Assembly (NCBI RefSeq): GCF_041276405.1
Contig: NZ_JBGGGT010000002.1
Span: 372,001 to 436,000 of the forward strand
Source of the DNA: Microvirga sp. TS319
GTDB taxonomy: Bacteria > Pseudomonadota > Alphaproteobacteria > Rhizobiales > Beijerinckiaceae
Reading direction: 5' to 3'
Length of the DNA stretch: 64,000 nucleotides
Part shown: piece by piece, positions 8,792 to 18,665 of the stretch
Numbering within the stretch: the stretch's first letter is position 1
Layout: every line of letters starts with the position of its first letter
Translations under genes and position numbers: made by a program
The notes under the pieces: generated by a model
Told to the model about the DNA's origin: nothing
Database searches by the model: none
The model's input: only the letters and a program-made list of their open reading frames with translations

Positions 8792-10771
8792 ATGCCGGAT
8801 TTCGACCCAAAGTTGGGTAAGCAGATGCCCCCGCCCCCTGCCACCGGAAGCGACCAGGAGGTCGGGCCGGGGCAGGATCAGACGCTCGCGAAGGAGGCGG
8901 ATCAGGTTGCCGCTCACCAGCCCGAGCCCCAAGATCCGGAAGCATCCCACGAGTTAGGGCCCAGCATCGGGCGGGAGCTGCTCCTGCTGTTCCGGGACAT
9001 GGTCCGGAACCGGAAGGGCTGGCCGATGATCCGGCTGGCCATCGCGATCGTGGTCGTTCTCATCGGCAACATGGTGGGGCAGGTCCGGCTGAACCAATGG
9101 AACGGCGCATTCTTCGACGCCGTGGAGAAGCGCAACACGGCGGCCTTCTTCGACCAGCTTCTCGTCTTTGCGGCCATCGTTGCCGTGCTGCTGGTCCTCG
9201 TCGTGGGGCAGACCTGGCTGCAGGAGCGGCTGAAAATCCGCCTGAGGCAGAGATTGACGCAGGTTCTGCTCAATCTCTGGCTGAAGCCCAACCATGCCTA
9301 CCAGCTCGGTTTCATGGGAGAGGCGGGCCATCAGCCCGATCAGCGCCTCCAGGAGGATTGCCGTCTCTTTTCCGAGCTCTCGACGGAGCTGGGCGTCGGC
9401 ATGCTGCAGGCATTCCTCCTGCTGGTCAGCTTCATCGGCGTCCTGTGGACGCTCTCGGGCGCGACGACCTTCGTCATCCATGGGGACGAGATCACGATTC
9501 CCGGCTACATGGTGTGGGTCGCCATAGGCTATGCCGGCATCGGCTCCGGCCTGACCTGGCTGGTCGGGCGCCCGCTGATCCGGCTCAACACGCTCCGTTA
9601 CGCCCGCGAGGCCGATCTGCGCTTCGCTCTTGTGCGCGTCAACGAAAGTGCCGAGAGCGTTTCCCTTTACAACGGCGAGGCCGACGAGCGGCGCAATCTC
9701 GACGAGTTCGTGGAGGCGGTTCTCAAGGCGACGCGCCGGCTGTCCGGCGCGCTCGCGCGCCTGACCTGGATCACGTCGGGCTATGGATGGCTCGCGATCG
9801 TCGTGCCGATCCTGGCCGCGGCGCCGGGTTATTTCAGCGGAAAGCTCTCCTTCGGCGGCATGATGATGGTGGTCGGCGCGTTCAATCAGGTGCAGGCGGC
9901 CCTGCGCTACTTCGTCGACAACTTCCCGAAGATCGCCGATTGGCGCTCGGCGGTCCTGCGCGTCGCCACCTTCCGGCAGGCGGTCATGGATCTGGAGGAG
10001 GTGACGGCCGAGAACGGCAAGATCGACATTCAGCCTCATCCCAAAGGTTGGCTCAGCTTCGAAGGGCTCTCCATCGCCTTGAACGACGGCAGCATCCTCA
10101 TCGAGGACGCGACGGCGGAGATCCGGCCCGGCGAGCGGGTGCTGATCATGGGCGAATCCGGAGCCGGCAAGAGCACGTTGTTCAGAGCCATCGCGGAACT
10201 CTGGCCCTGGGGATCCGGCACAATCAGGATGCCGCCGGGCAACGAGATGATGTTCCTGCCGCAGCGCCCGTACCTCCCGCTTGGAACGCTCAGGGCTGCG
10301 CTCAGCTATCCGGCTTCGCCCGATACCTTCGACGACGCGGACATTCGCGCCGCCCTGGAGCGCTGCGGGCTGGGCGATTTCGTGGATATGCTCGACAAGA
10401 ACGAGCGCTGGGACAGGACGATGTCGCTCGGTCAGCAGCAACGCGTCGCCTTCGCCCGCGTCCTGCTGCACAGGCCCCGATGGGTCTTCATGGATGAGGC
10501 GACCTCGGCTCTCGACGAGGAAAACCAGGCCTCCATGCTGTCCCTGTTCGAGAACGAGCTGAATGGCGCAACCGTGATGTCCATCGGACATCGGCCGGGG
10601 CTCGAAGAGTTCCACACGCGCACGCTCCACATCCGCAAGACCGACGAGGGGGCCATCCTGCTCGCGAGGCCCCGTCTTCAGCGGACTGCGTCATCGCGGC
10701 GGAGATGGATTGGAAATCTCCGGAAACGGTTCAGGAAAGCCGGTCATCGTCATGAGCCCGGCGAGAGTTGA
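8792..10771 (+). CDS. SbmA/YddA-type ABC transporter, fused permease-ATPase
   Basis: A 659-residue half-transporter. The N-terminal membrane domain belongs to the ABC_membrane_2 type (LNQWNGAFFDAVEKRN, LKIRLRQRLT), the group including SbmA/BacA and YddA. The C-terminal ATPase has Walker A GESGAGKST (near residue 453), signature SLGQQQRVAFAR and Walker B WVFMDEATSAL. It probably works as a homodimer in the inner membrane; cargo unknown. An alternative ATG at 8825 is equally plausible because the first ~65 residues are hydrophilic and neither start has a strong ribosome-binding site. Confidence 0.85.
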   Translation: MPDFDPKLGKQMPPPPATGSDQEVGPGQDQTLAKEADQVAAHQPEPQDPEASHELGPSIGRELLLLFRDMVRNRKGWPMIRLAIAIVVVLIGNMVGQVRLNQWNGAFFDAVEKRNTAAFFDQLLVFAAIVAVLLVLVVGQTWLQERLKIRLRQRLTQVLLNLWLKPNHAYQLGFMGEAGHQPDQRLQEDCRLFSELSTELGVGMLQAFLLLVSFIGVLWTLSGATTFVIHGDEITIPGYMVWVAIGYAGIGSGLTWLVGRPLIRLNTLRYAREADLRFALVRVNESAESVSLYNGEADERRNLDEFVEAVLKATRRLSGALARLTWITSGYGWLAIVVPILAAAPGYFSGKLSFGGMMMVVGAFNQVQAALRYFVDNFPKIADWRSAVLRVATFRQAVMDLEEVTAENGKIDIQPHPKGWLSFEGLSIALNDGSILIEDATAEIRPGERVLIMGESGAGKSTLFRAIAELWPWGSGTIRMPPGNEMMFLPQRPYLPLGTLRAALSYPASPDTFDDADIRAALERCGLGDFVDMLDKNERWDRTMSLGQQQRVAFARVLLHRPRWVFMDEATSALDEENQASMLSLFENELNGATVMSIGHRPGLEEFHTRTLHIRKTDEGAILLARPRLQRTASSRRRWIGNLRKRFRKAGHRHEPGES

Positions 10772-10879
10772 GGCGCCGATGCGGTCCGGACTTGGCATCC
10801 CAACCGAACAGGATTACGAAACTCCCTGCGGCGACGGGAGTTCTCTCCTTCGGTTTCGTCGTGCTGGCAGGTTGATCCC

Positions 10880-12682
10880 ATGCGGCTGATCAGGCTTTAC
10901 GTGCGCGTTCTGGGCCAGCTCGGGTCGGACCTGAGGATCGGCGCGGTGCTCGCCCTGGCGAATATCGCCCTCGCCATTTCGGCCTTTGCCGAGCCGATCC
11001 TCTTCGGCCGTATCATCGACGTTCTGACCCGTGCGCAGGTCCCGGGTTCGACGCCGGTCACTTTCCCGATGCTGATGCCCTTGATCCTGGCATGGGTGGC
11101 TTTCGGCCTCTTCTCCATCGGGGCGGGCGCACTCGTGGCGCTCCATGCGGACAGGCTGGCTCATCGCCGCCGTCTGGCTGTGGTGGCCAATTACTTCGAG
11201 CACGTTCTCGAACTCCCGCTCGCTTTTCATACCACGACCCATTCGGGCCGTGTTCTGAAGGTCATGCTGGAGGGCTCCGGCGGCATGTCCTGGCTCTGGC
11301 TCGGCTTCTTCCGCGAGCACCTCTCGGCCCTCATTGCTCTCGTGGTGCTTCTGCCGCTCACCGTCTTCCTGAACTGGCGGCTGGGACTTCTCCTCGTGGT
11401 GCTCGTCGGCATCTTCACGGTGCTCACTGCCATCGTGCTGCGCAAGACCGAGACCCTGCAGGGATCCGTCGAACGCTATCACTCGACTCTCGCCGAACAC
11501 GCGTCCGACGCCCTCGGCAACGTGCCGGTCATTCAGTCGTTCACGCGCATCGAAGCCGAGAGCCGATCGCTGCGCGTGATCATCCAGCAGCTCCTGCAGG
11601 CGCAGAATCCCGTTCTGTCCTGGTGGGCGCTCGCCTCCGTGGCCTCTCGCGCGTCGGCCACGATCACGGTCACGGCCATCTTCCTGCTCGGCACCTGGCT
11701 GCATCTGAACGGTCTGGCGACCATCGGCGAAGTCGTCATGTTCATGAGCATGGCCACGATGTTGATCGGGCGGCTCGAGCAGGCGGTGAGCTTCATCAAC
11801 CAGCTCTTCATGCAGGCACCGAAGCTGCAGGAATTCTTCGAGATTCTCGATACGACGCCCGCCGTTCACGATCGGCCGAACGCCAAGGCCGTCGACCGCT
11901 TCCGCGGTGAGGTCGTGTTCGACGATGTGAGCTTCTCCTATGATGGAAAGCGTTCCGCCGTGCAGGATGTATCCTTCGCGATTCGGCCCGGGGAGAATGT
12001 GGCGCTGGTCGGCGCGACCGGGTCGGGCAAGTCCACGACGCTCGGCCTGCTGCACCGGGCCTTCGACCCGCAATCGGGCTGCATCCGCATCGACGGCGAC
12101 GACATTCGCGACCTGAGCCTCGCCTCCCTCCGCCGCAATATCGGCGTCGTGTTCCAGGAGCCGATGCTCTTTGCCCGCACGATCCGCGAGAACCTCCAGG
12201 TCGGGCGTCCCGACGCCACGGATGCCGAGATGATCGAGGCCCTGCAGCGCGCGCAGGCGATCGAATTCATCTCCCGCCAGGCGGAAGGGCTCGATACCGT
12301 CGTCGGCGAGCGCGGCCGCTCCCTCTCGGGCGGCGAGCGCCAGCGTCTTTCCATCGCGCGCGCCCTGTTGAAGAATCCCCCGATCCTGATCCTCGACGAG
12401 GCGACGAGCGCCCTCGACGCGGCGACCGAACAGAAGCTGCAGCGTGCGCTCGACGAGGTGATGAAAGGGCGCACGACCTTCGTGATCGCCCATCGGCTCG
12501 CCACGATCCGCAACGCCGACCGCATCCTGGTCTTCGAACAGGGACGCGTCGTCGAGACCGGGTCCTTCGACGAGCTCGTGGCCCGAGGCGGGCGCTTTGC
12601 GGAACTGGCCCGCGCGCAGTTCATGGCCGCGGAGGAACCGGCCAGACCGGTGGTGCGGGACGCCGTCGCCGCGCCCGTATGA
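10880..12682 (+). CDS. ndvA: NdvA/ChvA-like beta-(1,2)-glucan exporter
   Basis: A 600-residue fused permease-ATPase resembling NdvA/ChvA along its whole length, including the N-terminal [21 protein letters not shown] segment that is characteristic of this group. The ATPase has Walker [10 protein letters not shown], signature [15 protein letters not shown] and Walker [12 protein letters not shown]. The family exports cyclic beta-1,2-glucan to the periplasm for osmotic adaptation and host interaction. The cyclic glucan synthase gene (ndvB/chvB) is not in the window. The start follows AGGTTGATCCC. The next gene starts one base after the stop. Confidence 0.85.
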   Translation: MRLIRLYVRVLGQLGSDLRIGAVLALANIALAISAFAEPILFGRIIDVLTRAQVPGSTPVTFPMLMPLILAWVAFGLFSIGAGALVALHADRLAHRRRLAVVANYFEHVLELPLAFHTTTHSGRVLKVMLEGSGGMSWLWLGFFREHLSALIALVVLLPLTVFLNWRLGLLLVVLVGIFTVLTAIVLRKTETLQGSVERYHSTLAEHASDALGNVPVIQSFTRIEAESRSLRVIIQQLLQAQNPVLSWWALASVASRASATITVTAIFLLGTWLHLNGLATIGEVVMFMSMATMLIGRLEQAVSFINQLFMQAPKLQEFFEILDTTPAVHDRPNAKAVDRFRGEVVFDDVSFSYDGKRSAVQDVSFAIRPGENVALVGATGSGKSTTLGLLHRAFDPQSGCIRIDGDDIRDLSLASLRRNIGVVFQEPMLFARTIRENLQVGRPDATDAEMIEALQRAQAIEFISRQAEGLDTVVGERGRSLSGGERQRLSIARALLKNPPILILDEATSALDAATEQKLQRALDEVMKGRTTFVIAHRLATIRNADRILVFEQGRVVETGSFDELVARGGRFAELARAQFMAAEEPARPVVRDAVAAPV

Positions 12683-13582
12683 GTGCGCTCCCAACCTCTC
12701 GGACAAGGCATCGTGCACACGATCGATCCCCACACACCCGGCATCCATCTCAAGGTCAACGGCATCACGCTCCATGGCATCGAGGCCGGGCCGAAGGACG
12801 GTCCCCTCGTCATCCTGCTGCATGGTTTCCCCGAATTCTGGTGGGGCTGGCGCTACCAGATCGAGCCTCTGGCGAAGGCGGGCTTTCGCGTCCTCGCGCC
12901 GGACCAGCGCGGCTACAATCTCAGCGACAAGCCCGAGGGCCGAAGGGCCTACGATCTCGATACCCTCGCCCAGGACGTCATTGGCCTCAGCGAGGCGCTG
13001 GGATACGGCACGTGCTCGCTCGTGGGCCACGACTGGGGCGGTCTCGCCGCCTGGTGGACGGCCTCGCGCCATCCGGACAGGATCGAACGGCTCGTGGCGA
13101 TCAACGCGCCGCATCCGGCCATCGCGGGCGACTACATGCGCCGTCATCCGAGCCAGATGCTGAGGAGTTCGTATATCGGGTTCTTCCAGCTGCCCTATCT
13201 GCCCGAGTTCCTGCTTTCGGCGCAAGGCTACCGGAGCCTCAAGCGAGCGCTGCGGCGCACGAGCCGGTCCGGCACGTTCCCGGAGGCGGATCTGGCCGAA
13301 TACGAAAAAGCCTGGAGCCGCCCCGGCGCGCTCACGGGCATGCTCGACTGGTATCGGGCGCTGCCCTTCAGGCCGCCGCACCGCTCCCTTGCGCAACTTG
13401 CGATGCCGGTGCTGGCGATCTGGGGCATGCAGGACCGGTTCCTGGAATTCGGCCTCTGCGAGCAGAGTTTGGCGCTGTGCCCGCGCGGCAGGACATTGCC
13501 CGTTTCACAGGCGACCCATTGGGTTCACCTCGAGGAAGCCGATACGGTCAACGGCGCGTTGCTCGACTTCCTGAAGTCCTGA
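12683..13582 (+). CDS. Alpha/beta hydrolase, epoxide hydrolase-like
   Basis: A 299-residue alpha/beta-fold enzyme. HGFPE supplies the oxyanion region, GHDWGG places an Asp (not Ser) as nucleophile, and ATHWVHLEE carries the catalytic His: the epoxide hydrolase/haloalkane dehalogenase pattern. The cap region contains the Tyr residues expected for epoxide activation. The GTG start at 12683 directly follows the exporter's TGA, so it is probably co-transcribed. A physiological substrate cannot be inferred. Confidence 0.8.
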   Translation: MRSQPLGQGIVHTIDPHTPGIHLKVNGITLHGIEAGPKDGPLVILLHGFPEFWWGWRYQIEPLAKAGFRVLAPDQRGYNLSDKPEGRRAYDLDTLAQDVIGLSEALGYGTCSLVGHDWGGLAAWWTASRHPDRIERLVAINAPHPAIAGDYMRRHPSQMLRSSYIGFFQLPYLPEFLLSAQGYRSLKRALRRTSRSGTFPEADLAEYEKAWSRPGALTGMLDWYRALPFRPPHRSLAQLAMPVLAIWGMQDRFLEFGLCEQSLALCPRGRTLPVSQATHWVHLEEADTVNGALLDFLKS

Positions 13583-13586
13583 CTGA

Positions 13587-13704
13587 GCGCATCGGATGCT
13601 AGCCCATCGGACGTGAAATCGAACCCACACCCGATGCTGTCAGTTTCTGTTTTTGAGCATCTTTCACGCAAAACCGGTTCCCACTTTTCACGTCCGATGC
13701 TCTA
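13587..13704. repeat. Palindromic element, copy 2 (type C)
   Basis: The element lies between the two convergent genes. It contains GCATCGGACGTG and its complement CACGTCCGATGC, an inner ACCGGTTCCCACTT segment, and GTTTCTGTTTTTGAGCATC. The right end reads CTAG, and the minus-strand TAG here is the stop codon of the CorC gene. Confidence 0.8.
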
Positions 13705-15003
13705 GCTCTCCCTTGCGCGCACCAGCGAGAGCGGTGTGATCCTGAGCGCCGTGATGCGGTTTCGCGATTTGCGCAGGACCTGGAAGCGGAAGCCGTGGAA
13801 GGTGAAGATCTGCCCGGTATCCGGGATCGTCCGCGCCTCATGGATCACGAGTCCGGCGATGGTGGTGGCCTCTTCGTCCGGCAGGTTCCAATCCATGGCG
13901 CGGTTGAGATCGCGGATCGGCACCGAACCGTCCACGTTCACCGAGCCGTTCGGCTGGGGGCGCACGCCCTGCACGGAGAGATCGTGCTCGTCCTTGATGT
14001 CGCCGACGATCTCTTCGAGGATGTCCTCCAGGGTCACGAGGCCCATCACCTCGCCGTATTCGTCCACGACCAGGGCGAAGTGGGTCTTCTTGGCCAGGAA
14101 GGCCTTGAGCTGATCGCGCAGCGAGGTCGTGTCCGGCACGAACCAGCTCTCCAGCGCGATCGCCTCCACTTTCAGCCTGCTCGCGTCGCCGCCCACCGCA
14201 TCGAGCGCCCGCAGCAGGTCCTTGGCATGGAGAACGCCGACGATGTTCTCCTGGCTGCCACGCCAGAGCGGCATGCGCGTATAGGGTGAGGAGAGCACCT
14301 CGCGCACGATCTCCTGCGAGGAGAGATCGGCATTGATGGTGCGCATCTTGGTGCGGTGAACCATGACCTCCGAGACGGTGAGGTCCTCGAGATCGAGCAG
14401 GCCGCCCAGCATGTCGCGCTGCACCTTCGCGACGCCGCCTTCCTTGTGCAGCAGGTCAACCTGGCCGCGGATTTCCTCCGACGCGGACAGGATCAGCGTA
14501 TTCTCCCCGATCCGGATGCCGAAGGGACGCAGCATGAGGCGTACCAGCCGCTCGATGGCGATCGCGATCGGGCCGAGAAACGCGACGACCCAGGACATGG
14601 GGCGGGAGAGAAAGAGCGAGACGCTGTCGGGGGATGAAATGGCGATGGTCTTCGGCAGAACCTCCGCGAACACGATCACCAGCGCCGACATGATCGCTGT
14701 CGCATAGAGCGCGCCGCCGTCGCCGAAGATCGCCACCAGCACGCTGGTGGCGAAGGCCGACACGCCGATATTGACGATGTTGTTGCCGATCAGGACCGTG
14801 CCGATGAAGCGCTCGCGTATTTCGAGGAGACGGTTCACCAGGCGGGCGCGCTTGTCGCCGCCCTTTTCCAGCATGAGCATGCGGGAGCGGGATGCGCCGG
14901 TGAACGCCGTCTCGCCCGCCGAGAAAAAGCCTGAGAGCAGAAGGCAGAAGATGACGACAAGGGCGGCGAACCAGAGGTCGCCGGAGGAGGATGCCTCGGT
15001 CAT
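13702..15003 (-). CDS. CNNM/CorC (HlyC) family transporter
   Basis: A 433-residue inner-membrane protein: DUF21/CNNM membrane domain with GETAFTGASRSRM near the N-terminus, paired CBS domains (AKDLLRALD, DEYGEVMGLVTLEDILEEI) and a C-terminal CorC/HlyC domain. Such proteins are linked to magnesium and cobalt efflux or homeostasis. Its neighbour upstream is aroB, an arrangement I recall from other Hyphomicrobiales. The stop codon is formed at the edge of a palindromic element, so the last residues could have changed on insertion. Confidence 0.85.
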   Translation of the reverse strand: MTEASSSGDLWFAALVVIFCLLLSGFFSAGETAFTGASRSRMLMLEKGGDKRARLVNRLLEIRERFIGTVLIGNNIVNIGVSAFATSVLVAIFGDGGALYATAIMSALVIVFAEVLPKTIAISSPDSVSLFLSRPMSWVVAFLGPIAIAIERLVRLMLRPFGIRIGENTLILSASEEIRGQVDLLHKEGGVAKVQRDMLGGLLDLEDLTVSEVMVHRTKMRTINADLSSQEIVREVLSSPYTRMPLWRGSQENIVGVLHAKDLLRALDAVGGDASRLKVEAIALESWFVPDTTSLRDQLKAFLAKKTHFALVVDEYGEVMGLVTLEDILEEIVGDIKDEHDLSVQGVRPQPNGSVNVDGSVPIRDLNRAMDWNLPDEEATTIAGLVIHEARTIPDTGQIFTFHGFRFQVLRKSRNRITALRITPLSLVRARES

Positions 15004-15005
15004 GG

Positions 15006-16148
15006 CTACGATGCGTCGATTTCACTCGTCAGGAAGGAGCGGACCTTGTCGGCTTCGATGCCCGGGGCGATGAAGCTCCGTCCGATCCCCCTCGCGAGAA
15101 TGAACGTGAGCGAACCGCCCTTTACTTTCTTGTCCTGTGCCATGGCGTCCAGAAGCTCGTCGACCGTGCCGCATCCGCCCGGTACATGGGACAGCCGCGT
15201 GGGAAGTCCAACGCTCTTCAGATGCGCTTCGACACGCTCTGCCTCCGACAGGGGGCAGAGCCCGAGCGCGGCGGAGAAGCGGAAGGCGAGATTGAGGCCG
15301 ATGGCGACGCCTTCCCCATGAACGAGACGGGCGGAATCATACCGCGTGATCCGCTCCAGGGCATGGCCGAAGGTATGGCCGAGATTGAGCAGCGCGCGGT
15401 CGCCGGTCTCATGCTCGTCGCGCACCACGACGGCGGCCTTGGCGCGGCAGCTCTGCGCGACGGCCTCGTCGCGCTCCGGGCCGCCGTCGAAGATCCCCTT
15501 CCAATGGGCTTCGCACCAGGCGAAGAAGCGTGCATCGTCGATGAGGCCGTACTTCACGACTTCCGCGTAGCCCGCGCGCATCTCGCGAACGGGCAGCGTG
15601 TCGAGAAGGGCCGTGTCGGCCAGAACGAGGCTCGGTTGGTGGAACGAGCCGACCAGGTTCTTGCCGTGGCGCGAATTGATGCCGGTTTTGCCGCCGACGG
15701 ATGAATCGACCTGCGAGAGCAGGGTGGTGGGCACCTGGACGAAGCGCACGCCGCGACGCACCACGGCGGCGGCGAAGCCTGCGAGATCCCCGATCACGCC
15801 GCCGCCCAGCGCGACCACGAGATCGCCGCGCTCGATCCTGGCCTCGAGCACGGCGTCGCAGACCCGTTCCAGATTGGCATAGGACTTCGTGGCTTCTCCC
15901 GGCGGAAGGGTGAGCACGGAGCTGCGCAGGCCGTTGGCCGTCAGCGATTGGCCGAGGGCCTGCGCATAGAGGGGGCCCACATGCTCGTCGGTCACGATGG
16001 CAGCGGCGCGGGCGCCGAGGGCCGCGATGCGCGGGCCTGCGCTCTCGATCAGGCCGCGCCCGACCAGGATGTCATAGGCCCTTTCGCCGAGCGGAACCGG
16101 GACCGTGATGGTGGACGCGCTGCTGGCGTGAGCCGGTACGCTGCTCAT
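15006..16148 (-). CDS. aroB: 3-dehydroquinate synthase
   Basis: A 380-residue enzyme converting DAHP to 3-dehydroquinate, the second step of the shikimate pathway, using NAD and a divalent metal. Visible motifs: ALGGGVIGDLAGFAAA, VPTTLLSQVDSSVGGKTGIN and the metal-binding GHTFGHALE. The start at 16148 is chosen because it overlaps the aroK stop by 4 bp; the frame extends further upstream but only as a shadow of aroK. The window carries no other copy. Confidence 0.95.
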   Translation of the reverse strand: MSSVPAHASSASTITVPVPLGERAYDILVGRGLIESAGPRIAALGARAAAIVTDEHVGPLYAQALGQSLTANGLRSSVLTLPPGEATKSYANLERVCDAVLEARIERGDLVVALGGGVIGDLAGFAAAVVRRGVRFVQVPTTLLSQVDSSVGGKTGINSRHGKNLVGSFHQPSLVLADTALLDTLPVREMRAGYAEVVKYGLIDDARFFAWCEAHWKGIFDGGPERDEAVAQSCRAKAAVVVRDEHETGDRALLNLGHTFGHALERITRYDSARLVHGEGVAIGLNLAFRFSAALGLCPLSEAERVEAHLKSVGLPTRLSHVPGGCGTVDELLDAMAQDKKVKGGSLTFILARGIGRSFIAPGIEADKVRSFLTSEIDAS

Positions 16149-16774
16149 TCGGCATTCCCCTGCTGTTCCCTGTCGAACCAACCGCTCAGGGCCTTGATGA
16201 TGTCGGCCACCACGCGATCGTGCGGCGCTTCGTGCGAGTCGATGGTGAGATCGGCCAGGGCGTAGACCGGATGGCGGAGCTCCATGAGCCTGCGCATGGT
16301 GCCTTCCGGGTCGGGATTGCGCAGGAGGGGTCGGGTGTCGCGCTTGCGCACGCGCCGCATGAGGATGTCGAGATCGGCTTTCAGCCACACGGAAATGCCG
16401 TGCTCGGCGACGTTCCGGCGGGTTTCCTCGTTCATGAAGGCGCCGCCGCCGGTCGCCAGCACCATGGGGCCTTCCTGGAGCAGGCGCGCGATGACCCGGC
16501 GCTCCCCGTCGCGGAAATGCTCTTCCCCGTGAATGGCGAAAATGTCAGGAATCGTCATGCCGGCCGCCGCCTCGATCTCGTGATCGGCATCGCGGAAAGG
16601 CAGCTTGAGCATCTGGGCCAGTCTGCGGCCCACCGTGCTTTTTCCGGCGCCCATGAGCCCGACGAGCACGATCGACCGCGCGCCGAGCTGGCGACCGATG
16701 GGATGGCCGCGTCGGCGAGTATCCGTCTGCCCGCCAGCTTCATCGAGCGGATTGAAGCGGCTGATTTCGTTCAT
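16145..16774 (-). CDS. aroK: Shikimate kinase
   Basis: A 209-residue P-loop kinase that phosphorylates shikimate at the 3-position. Walker A is GLMGAGKST, followed by FRDADHEIE for shikimate binding and TGGGAF. The N-terminus has ~30 extra residues compared with the shortest family members. It overlaps aroB by 4 bp, forming an aroK-aroB-corC operon. Confidence 0.94.
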   Translation of the reverse strand: MNEISRFNPLDEAGGQTDTRRRGHPIGRQLGARSIVLVGLMGAGKSTVGRRLAQMLKLPFRDADHEIEAAAGMTIPDIFAIHGEEHFRDGERRVIARLLQEGPMVLATGGGAFMNEETRRNVAEHGISVWLKADLDILMRRVRKRDTRPLLRNPDPEGTMRRLMELRHPVYALADLTIDSHEAPHDRVVADIIKALSGWFDREQQGNAE

Positions 16775-16908
16775 GGCCCTGTCCTAGCACGGGTCCCGGC
16801 TCTGTCACAGGGGCTTGTCGGGTCTCCGGCCAAGGCCAAACTCAAGGTTAGGTCTTGCCTTTGCGGTCCATGCATGGTTCTACCGAGGTAACGCTCAAAG
16901 AGGATCCA

Positions 16909-17058
16909 TTGCCCACGCTCTTCCGGTTTCTTCTCGTCGTCGCCATTCTCGCGGGCCTCGGGTTCGCGGCGATGTACGCGTTGGCGACCCTCGTGCATCC
17001 GGATCCCCGCGAGATCACGGTGCCGGTCCCGACCCCGCGTCCGCCCTCGTCCTCATGA
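16909..17058 (+). CDS. Small membrane protein upstream of xerD
   Basis: With a TTG start at 16909 (AGAGG five bases upstream) this is 49 residues: one transmembrane segment (FLLVVAILAGLGFAAMYALA) and a short TVPVPTPR-like tail. Similar tiny proteins sit before xerD in related genomes from memory; function unknown. An in-frame ATG at 16870 is the alternative. Its TGA overlaps the xerD ATG by 4 bp. Confidence 0.65.
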   Translation: MPTLFRFLLVVAILAGLGFAAMYALATLVHPDPREITVPVPTPRPPSSS

Positions 17059-17987
17059 ACGGGGCCCGCCAGGCCAGCCTTTTCCTGGATATGCTCGCCG
17101 CCGAGCGCGGCGCCTCCAAGAATACCCTCGAGGCTTACCGGCGCGATCTCGACGATTATCTTGCCTATCTCCGTGAGGCAGGCGCTCAGCCCGACACGGC
17201 ATCCGCCGCCACCATCCGCGGCTTCATGGCAAGCCTCGAGGAACGGGGCCTGAAGGCCTCCTCCGCCGCCCGGAGGCTCTCCGCCGTCCGACAGTTCCAC
17301 AAGTTTTTATATGTGGAGGGCCATGCCCTGGCCGATCCGACGGCGGCGGTCTCGGCTCCCAAGCGGGGCCGGGCCCTGCCCAAGGTCCTGTCGGTCGATC
17401 AGGTCGATCGCCTGCTGCAGGCGGCCCACGAGGGTGTTGCCCGACCGGAAGCCTCGCCCGCCGAGCGGCTGCGGGCGGCCCGCATGGCCTGCCTGCTCGA
17501 ACTCCTCTATGCCACGGGCCTGCGCGTCTCGGAGCTGGTCTCGCTGCCCCGCAGCGCGGCCAAGACTCGCGACCGCTTCCTGGTGGTGCGCGGCAAGGGC
17601 GCCAAGGAGCGTCTCGTGCCCCTCACGGACGTGGCCCGCGACGCGGCGCGCGCTTATCTCGCGCTGCTGGAGGCGCAGGGAAAGACCGCAGGTTCATGGC
17701 TGTTCCCTGCGGACAGCGAAACCGGCCATCTGACCCGGCAGGCCTTCGCGCGGGATCTGAAGGTCGTGGCGTCCGGCGCGGGACTGCGCGCCGATACGAT
17801 CAGCCCCCACGTGCTGCGCCATGCCTTCGCGAGCCATCTGCTCCAGAACGGCGCGGATCTGCGCATCGTGCAGGAGCTTTTGGGCCATTCCGACATCTCG
17901 ACCACGCAGATCTACACGCATGTGCTCGACGAGCGCCTGAAGAGCATGGTCCGCGACCTGCACCCCTTGTCATCGGGGGAGGGGTAA
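17055..17987 (+). CDS. xerD: Tyrosine recombinase XerD
   Basis: A 310-residue site-specific recombinase that resolves chromosome dimers at dif with XerC. The SAM-like N-terminal DNA-binding domain (LFLDMLAAERGASKNTLEAY) is followed by the catalytic domain: Arg in TGLRVSELV, Lys in KGAKERLVP, HVLRHAFASHLL, GHSDISTTQIY with the nucleophile Tyr. Its position next to aroK and its full length argue for the housekeeping Xer protein rather than a phage integrase. It is translationally coupled to the 49-residue membrane protein. Confidence 0.92.
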   Translation: MNGARQASLFLDMLAAERGASKNTLEAYRRDLDDYLAYLREAGAQPDTASAATIRGFMASLEERGLKASSAARRLSAVRQFHKFLYVEGHALADPTAAVSAPKRGRALPKVLSVDQVDRLLQAAHEGVARPEASPAERLRAARMACLLELLYATGLRVSELVSLPRSAAKTRDRFLVVRGKGAKERLVPLTDVARDAARAYLALLEAQGKTAGSWLFPADSETGHLTRQAFARDLKVVASGAGLRADTISPHVLRHAFASHLLQNGADLRIVQELLGHSDISTTQIYTHVLDERLKSMVRDLHPLSSGEG

Positions 17988-18020
17988 TTTCCCGTCATCC
18001 CGGGGCGAGCAAAGCCTGTG

Positions 18021-18665
18021 CTATCGCCGCTTCAGCAGGAACACGCCCTGGTCGCCGAGCAGGTTCCACACCCACCAGGGCAGGCTCACCTGCATGGGCC
18101 GGCCGCCGGCGTTCAGCGCCACGGCCTTTTCCATCTGCGCGCCGACCTCGCGGCACAGTTCCACGAAGTCGCGGATGGTGCAGAAATGGATGTTGGGCGT
18201 ATCGTACCAGGAATAGGGCAGGTTCTCGGTCACGGGCATCCGGCCGCGGAGGGCCAGTTCCACGCGCACGCGCCAATGGCCGAAATTCGGAAACGACACG
18301 ATGGCGCGGCGGCCGATGCGTAGAAGATGTTCGAGCACCACGCGCGGCTGGCGCGTCGCCTGGATCGTCTGCGAGAGGATGACGTAGTCAAAGGCATCGT
18401 CCGGGTAGTCGGCGAGGTCCGTATCCGCGTCGCCCTGGATCACGGGCAAGCCCTTGGCGAGGCAGGCATTCACCCCCTCACGGGACAGCTCGATGCCGCG
18501 TCCGTCCACGCCCCTGCGGTCCCTCAGGAGCGAGAGCAGCGCGCCGTCGCCGCAGCCCACGTCGAGCACGCGGGAGCCCGGCTCCACCATCTCGGTGACG
18601 AGCATGAAGTCGAGGCGATGGCCCGTGACGCTGTCGGTCGCGGGCACGGCGAGGCTCGACGCCAT
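18021..18665 (-). CDS. metW: MetW, methionine biosynthesis methyltransferase-like protein
   Basis: A 214-residue protein with the SAM-binding loop VLDVGCGDGALL, DADTDLADYPDDAFDYVI and the conserved SWYDTPNIHF and DQGVFLLKR C-terminal motifs of MetW. MetW partners with MetX in homoserine acylation. The start at 18665 shares one base with the metX stop (TGATG), showing coupling. Confidence 0.92.
   Translation of the reverse strand: MASSLAVPATDSVTGHRLDFMLVTEMVEPGSRVLDVGCGDGALLSLLRDRRGVDGRGIELSREGVNACLAKGLPVIQGDADTDLADYPDDAFDYVILSQTIQATRQPRVVLEHLLRIGRRAIVSFPNFGHWRVRVELALRGRMPVTENLPYSWYDTPNIHFCTIRDFVELCREVGAQMEKAVALNAGGRPMQVSLPWWVWNLLGDQGVFLLKRR

Noticed and set aside
10814..13396. Long minus-strand open frame across ndvA and the hydrolase gene
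   Set aside because: No domains, shadow-like amino-acid usage; both plus-strand genes are unambiguous.
17055..17987. Phage or integrative-element integrase
   Set aside because: Length, motifs and the conserved aroK neighbourhood fit housekeeping XerD; there is no adjacent tRNA or phage gene.
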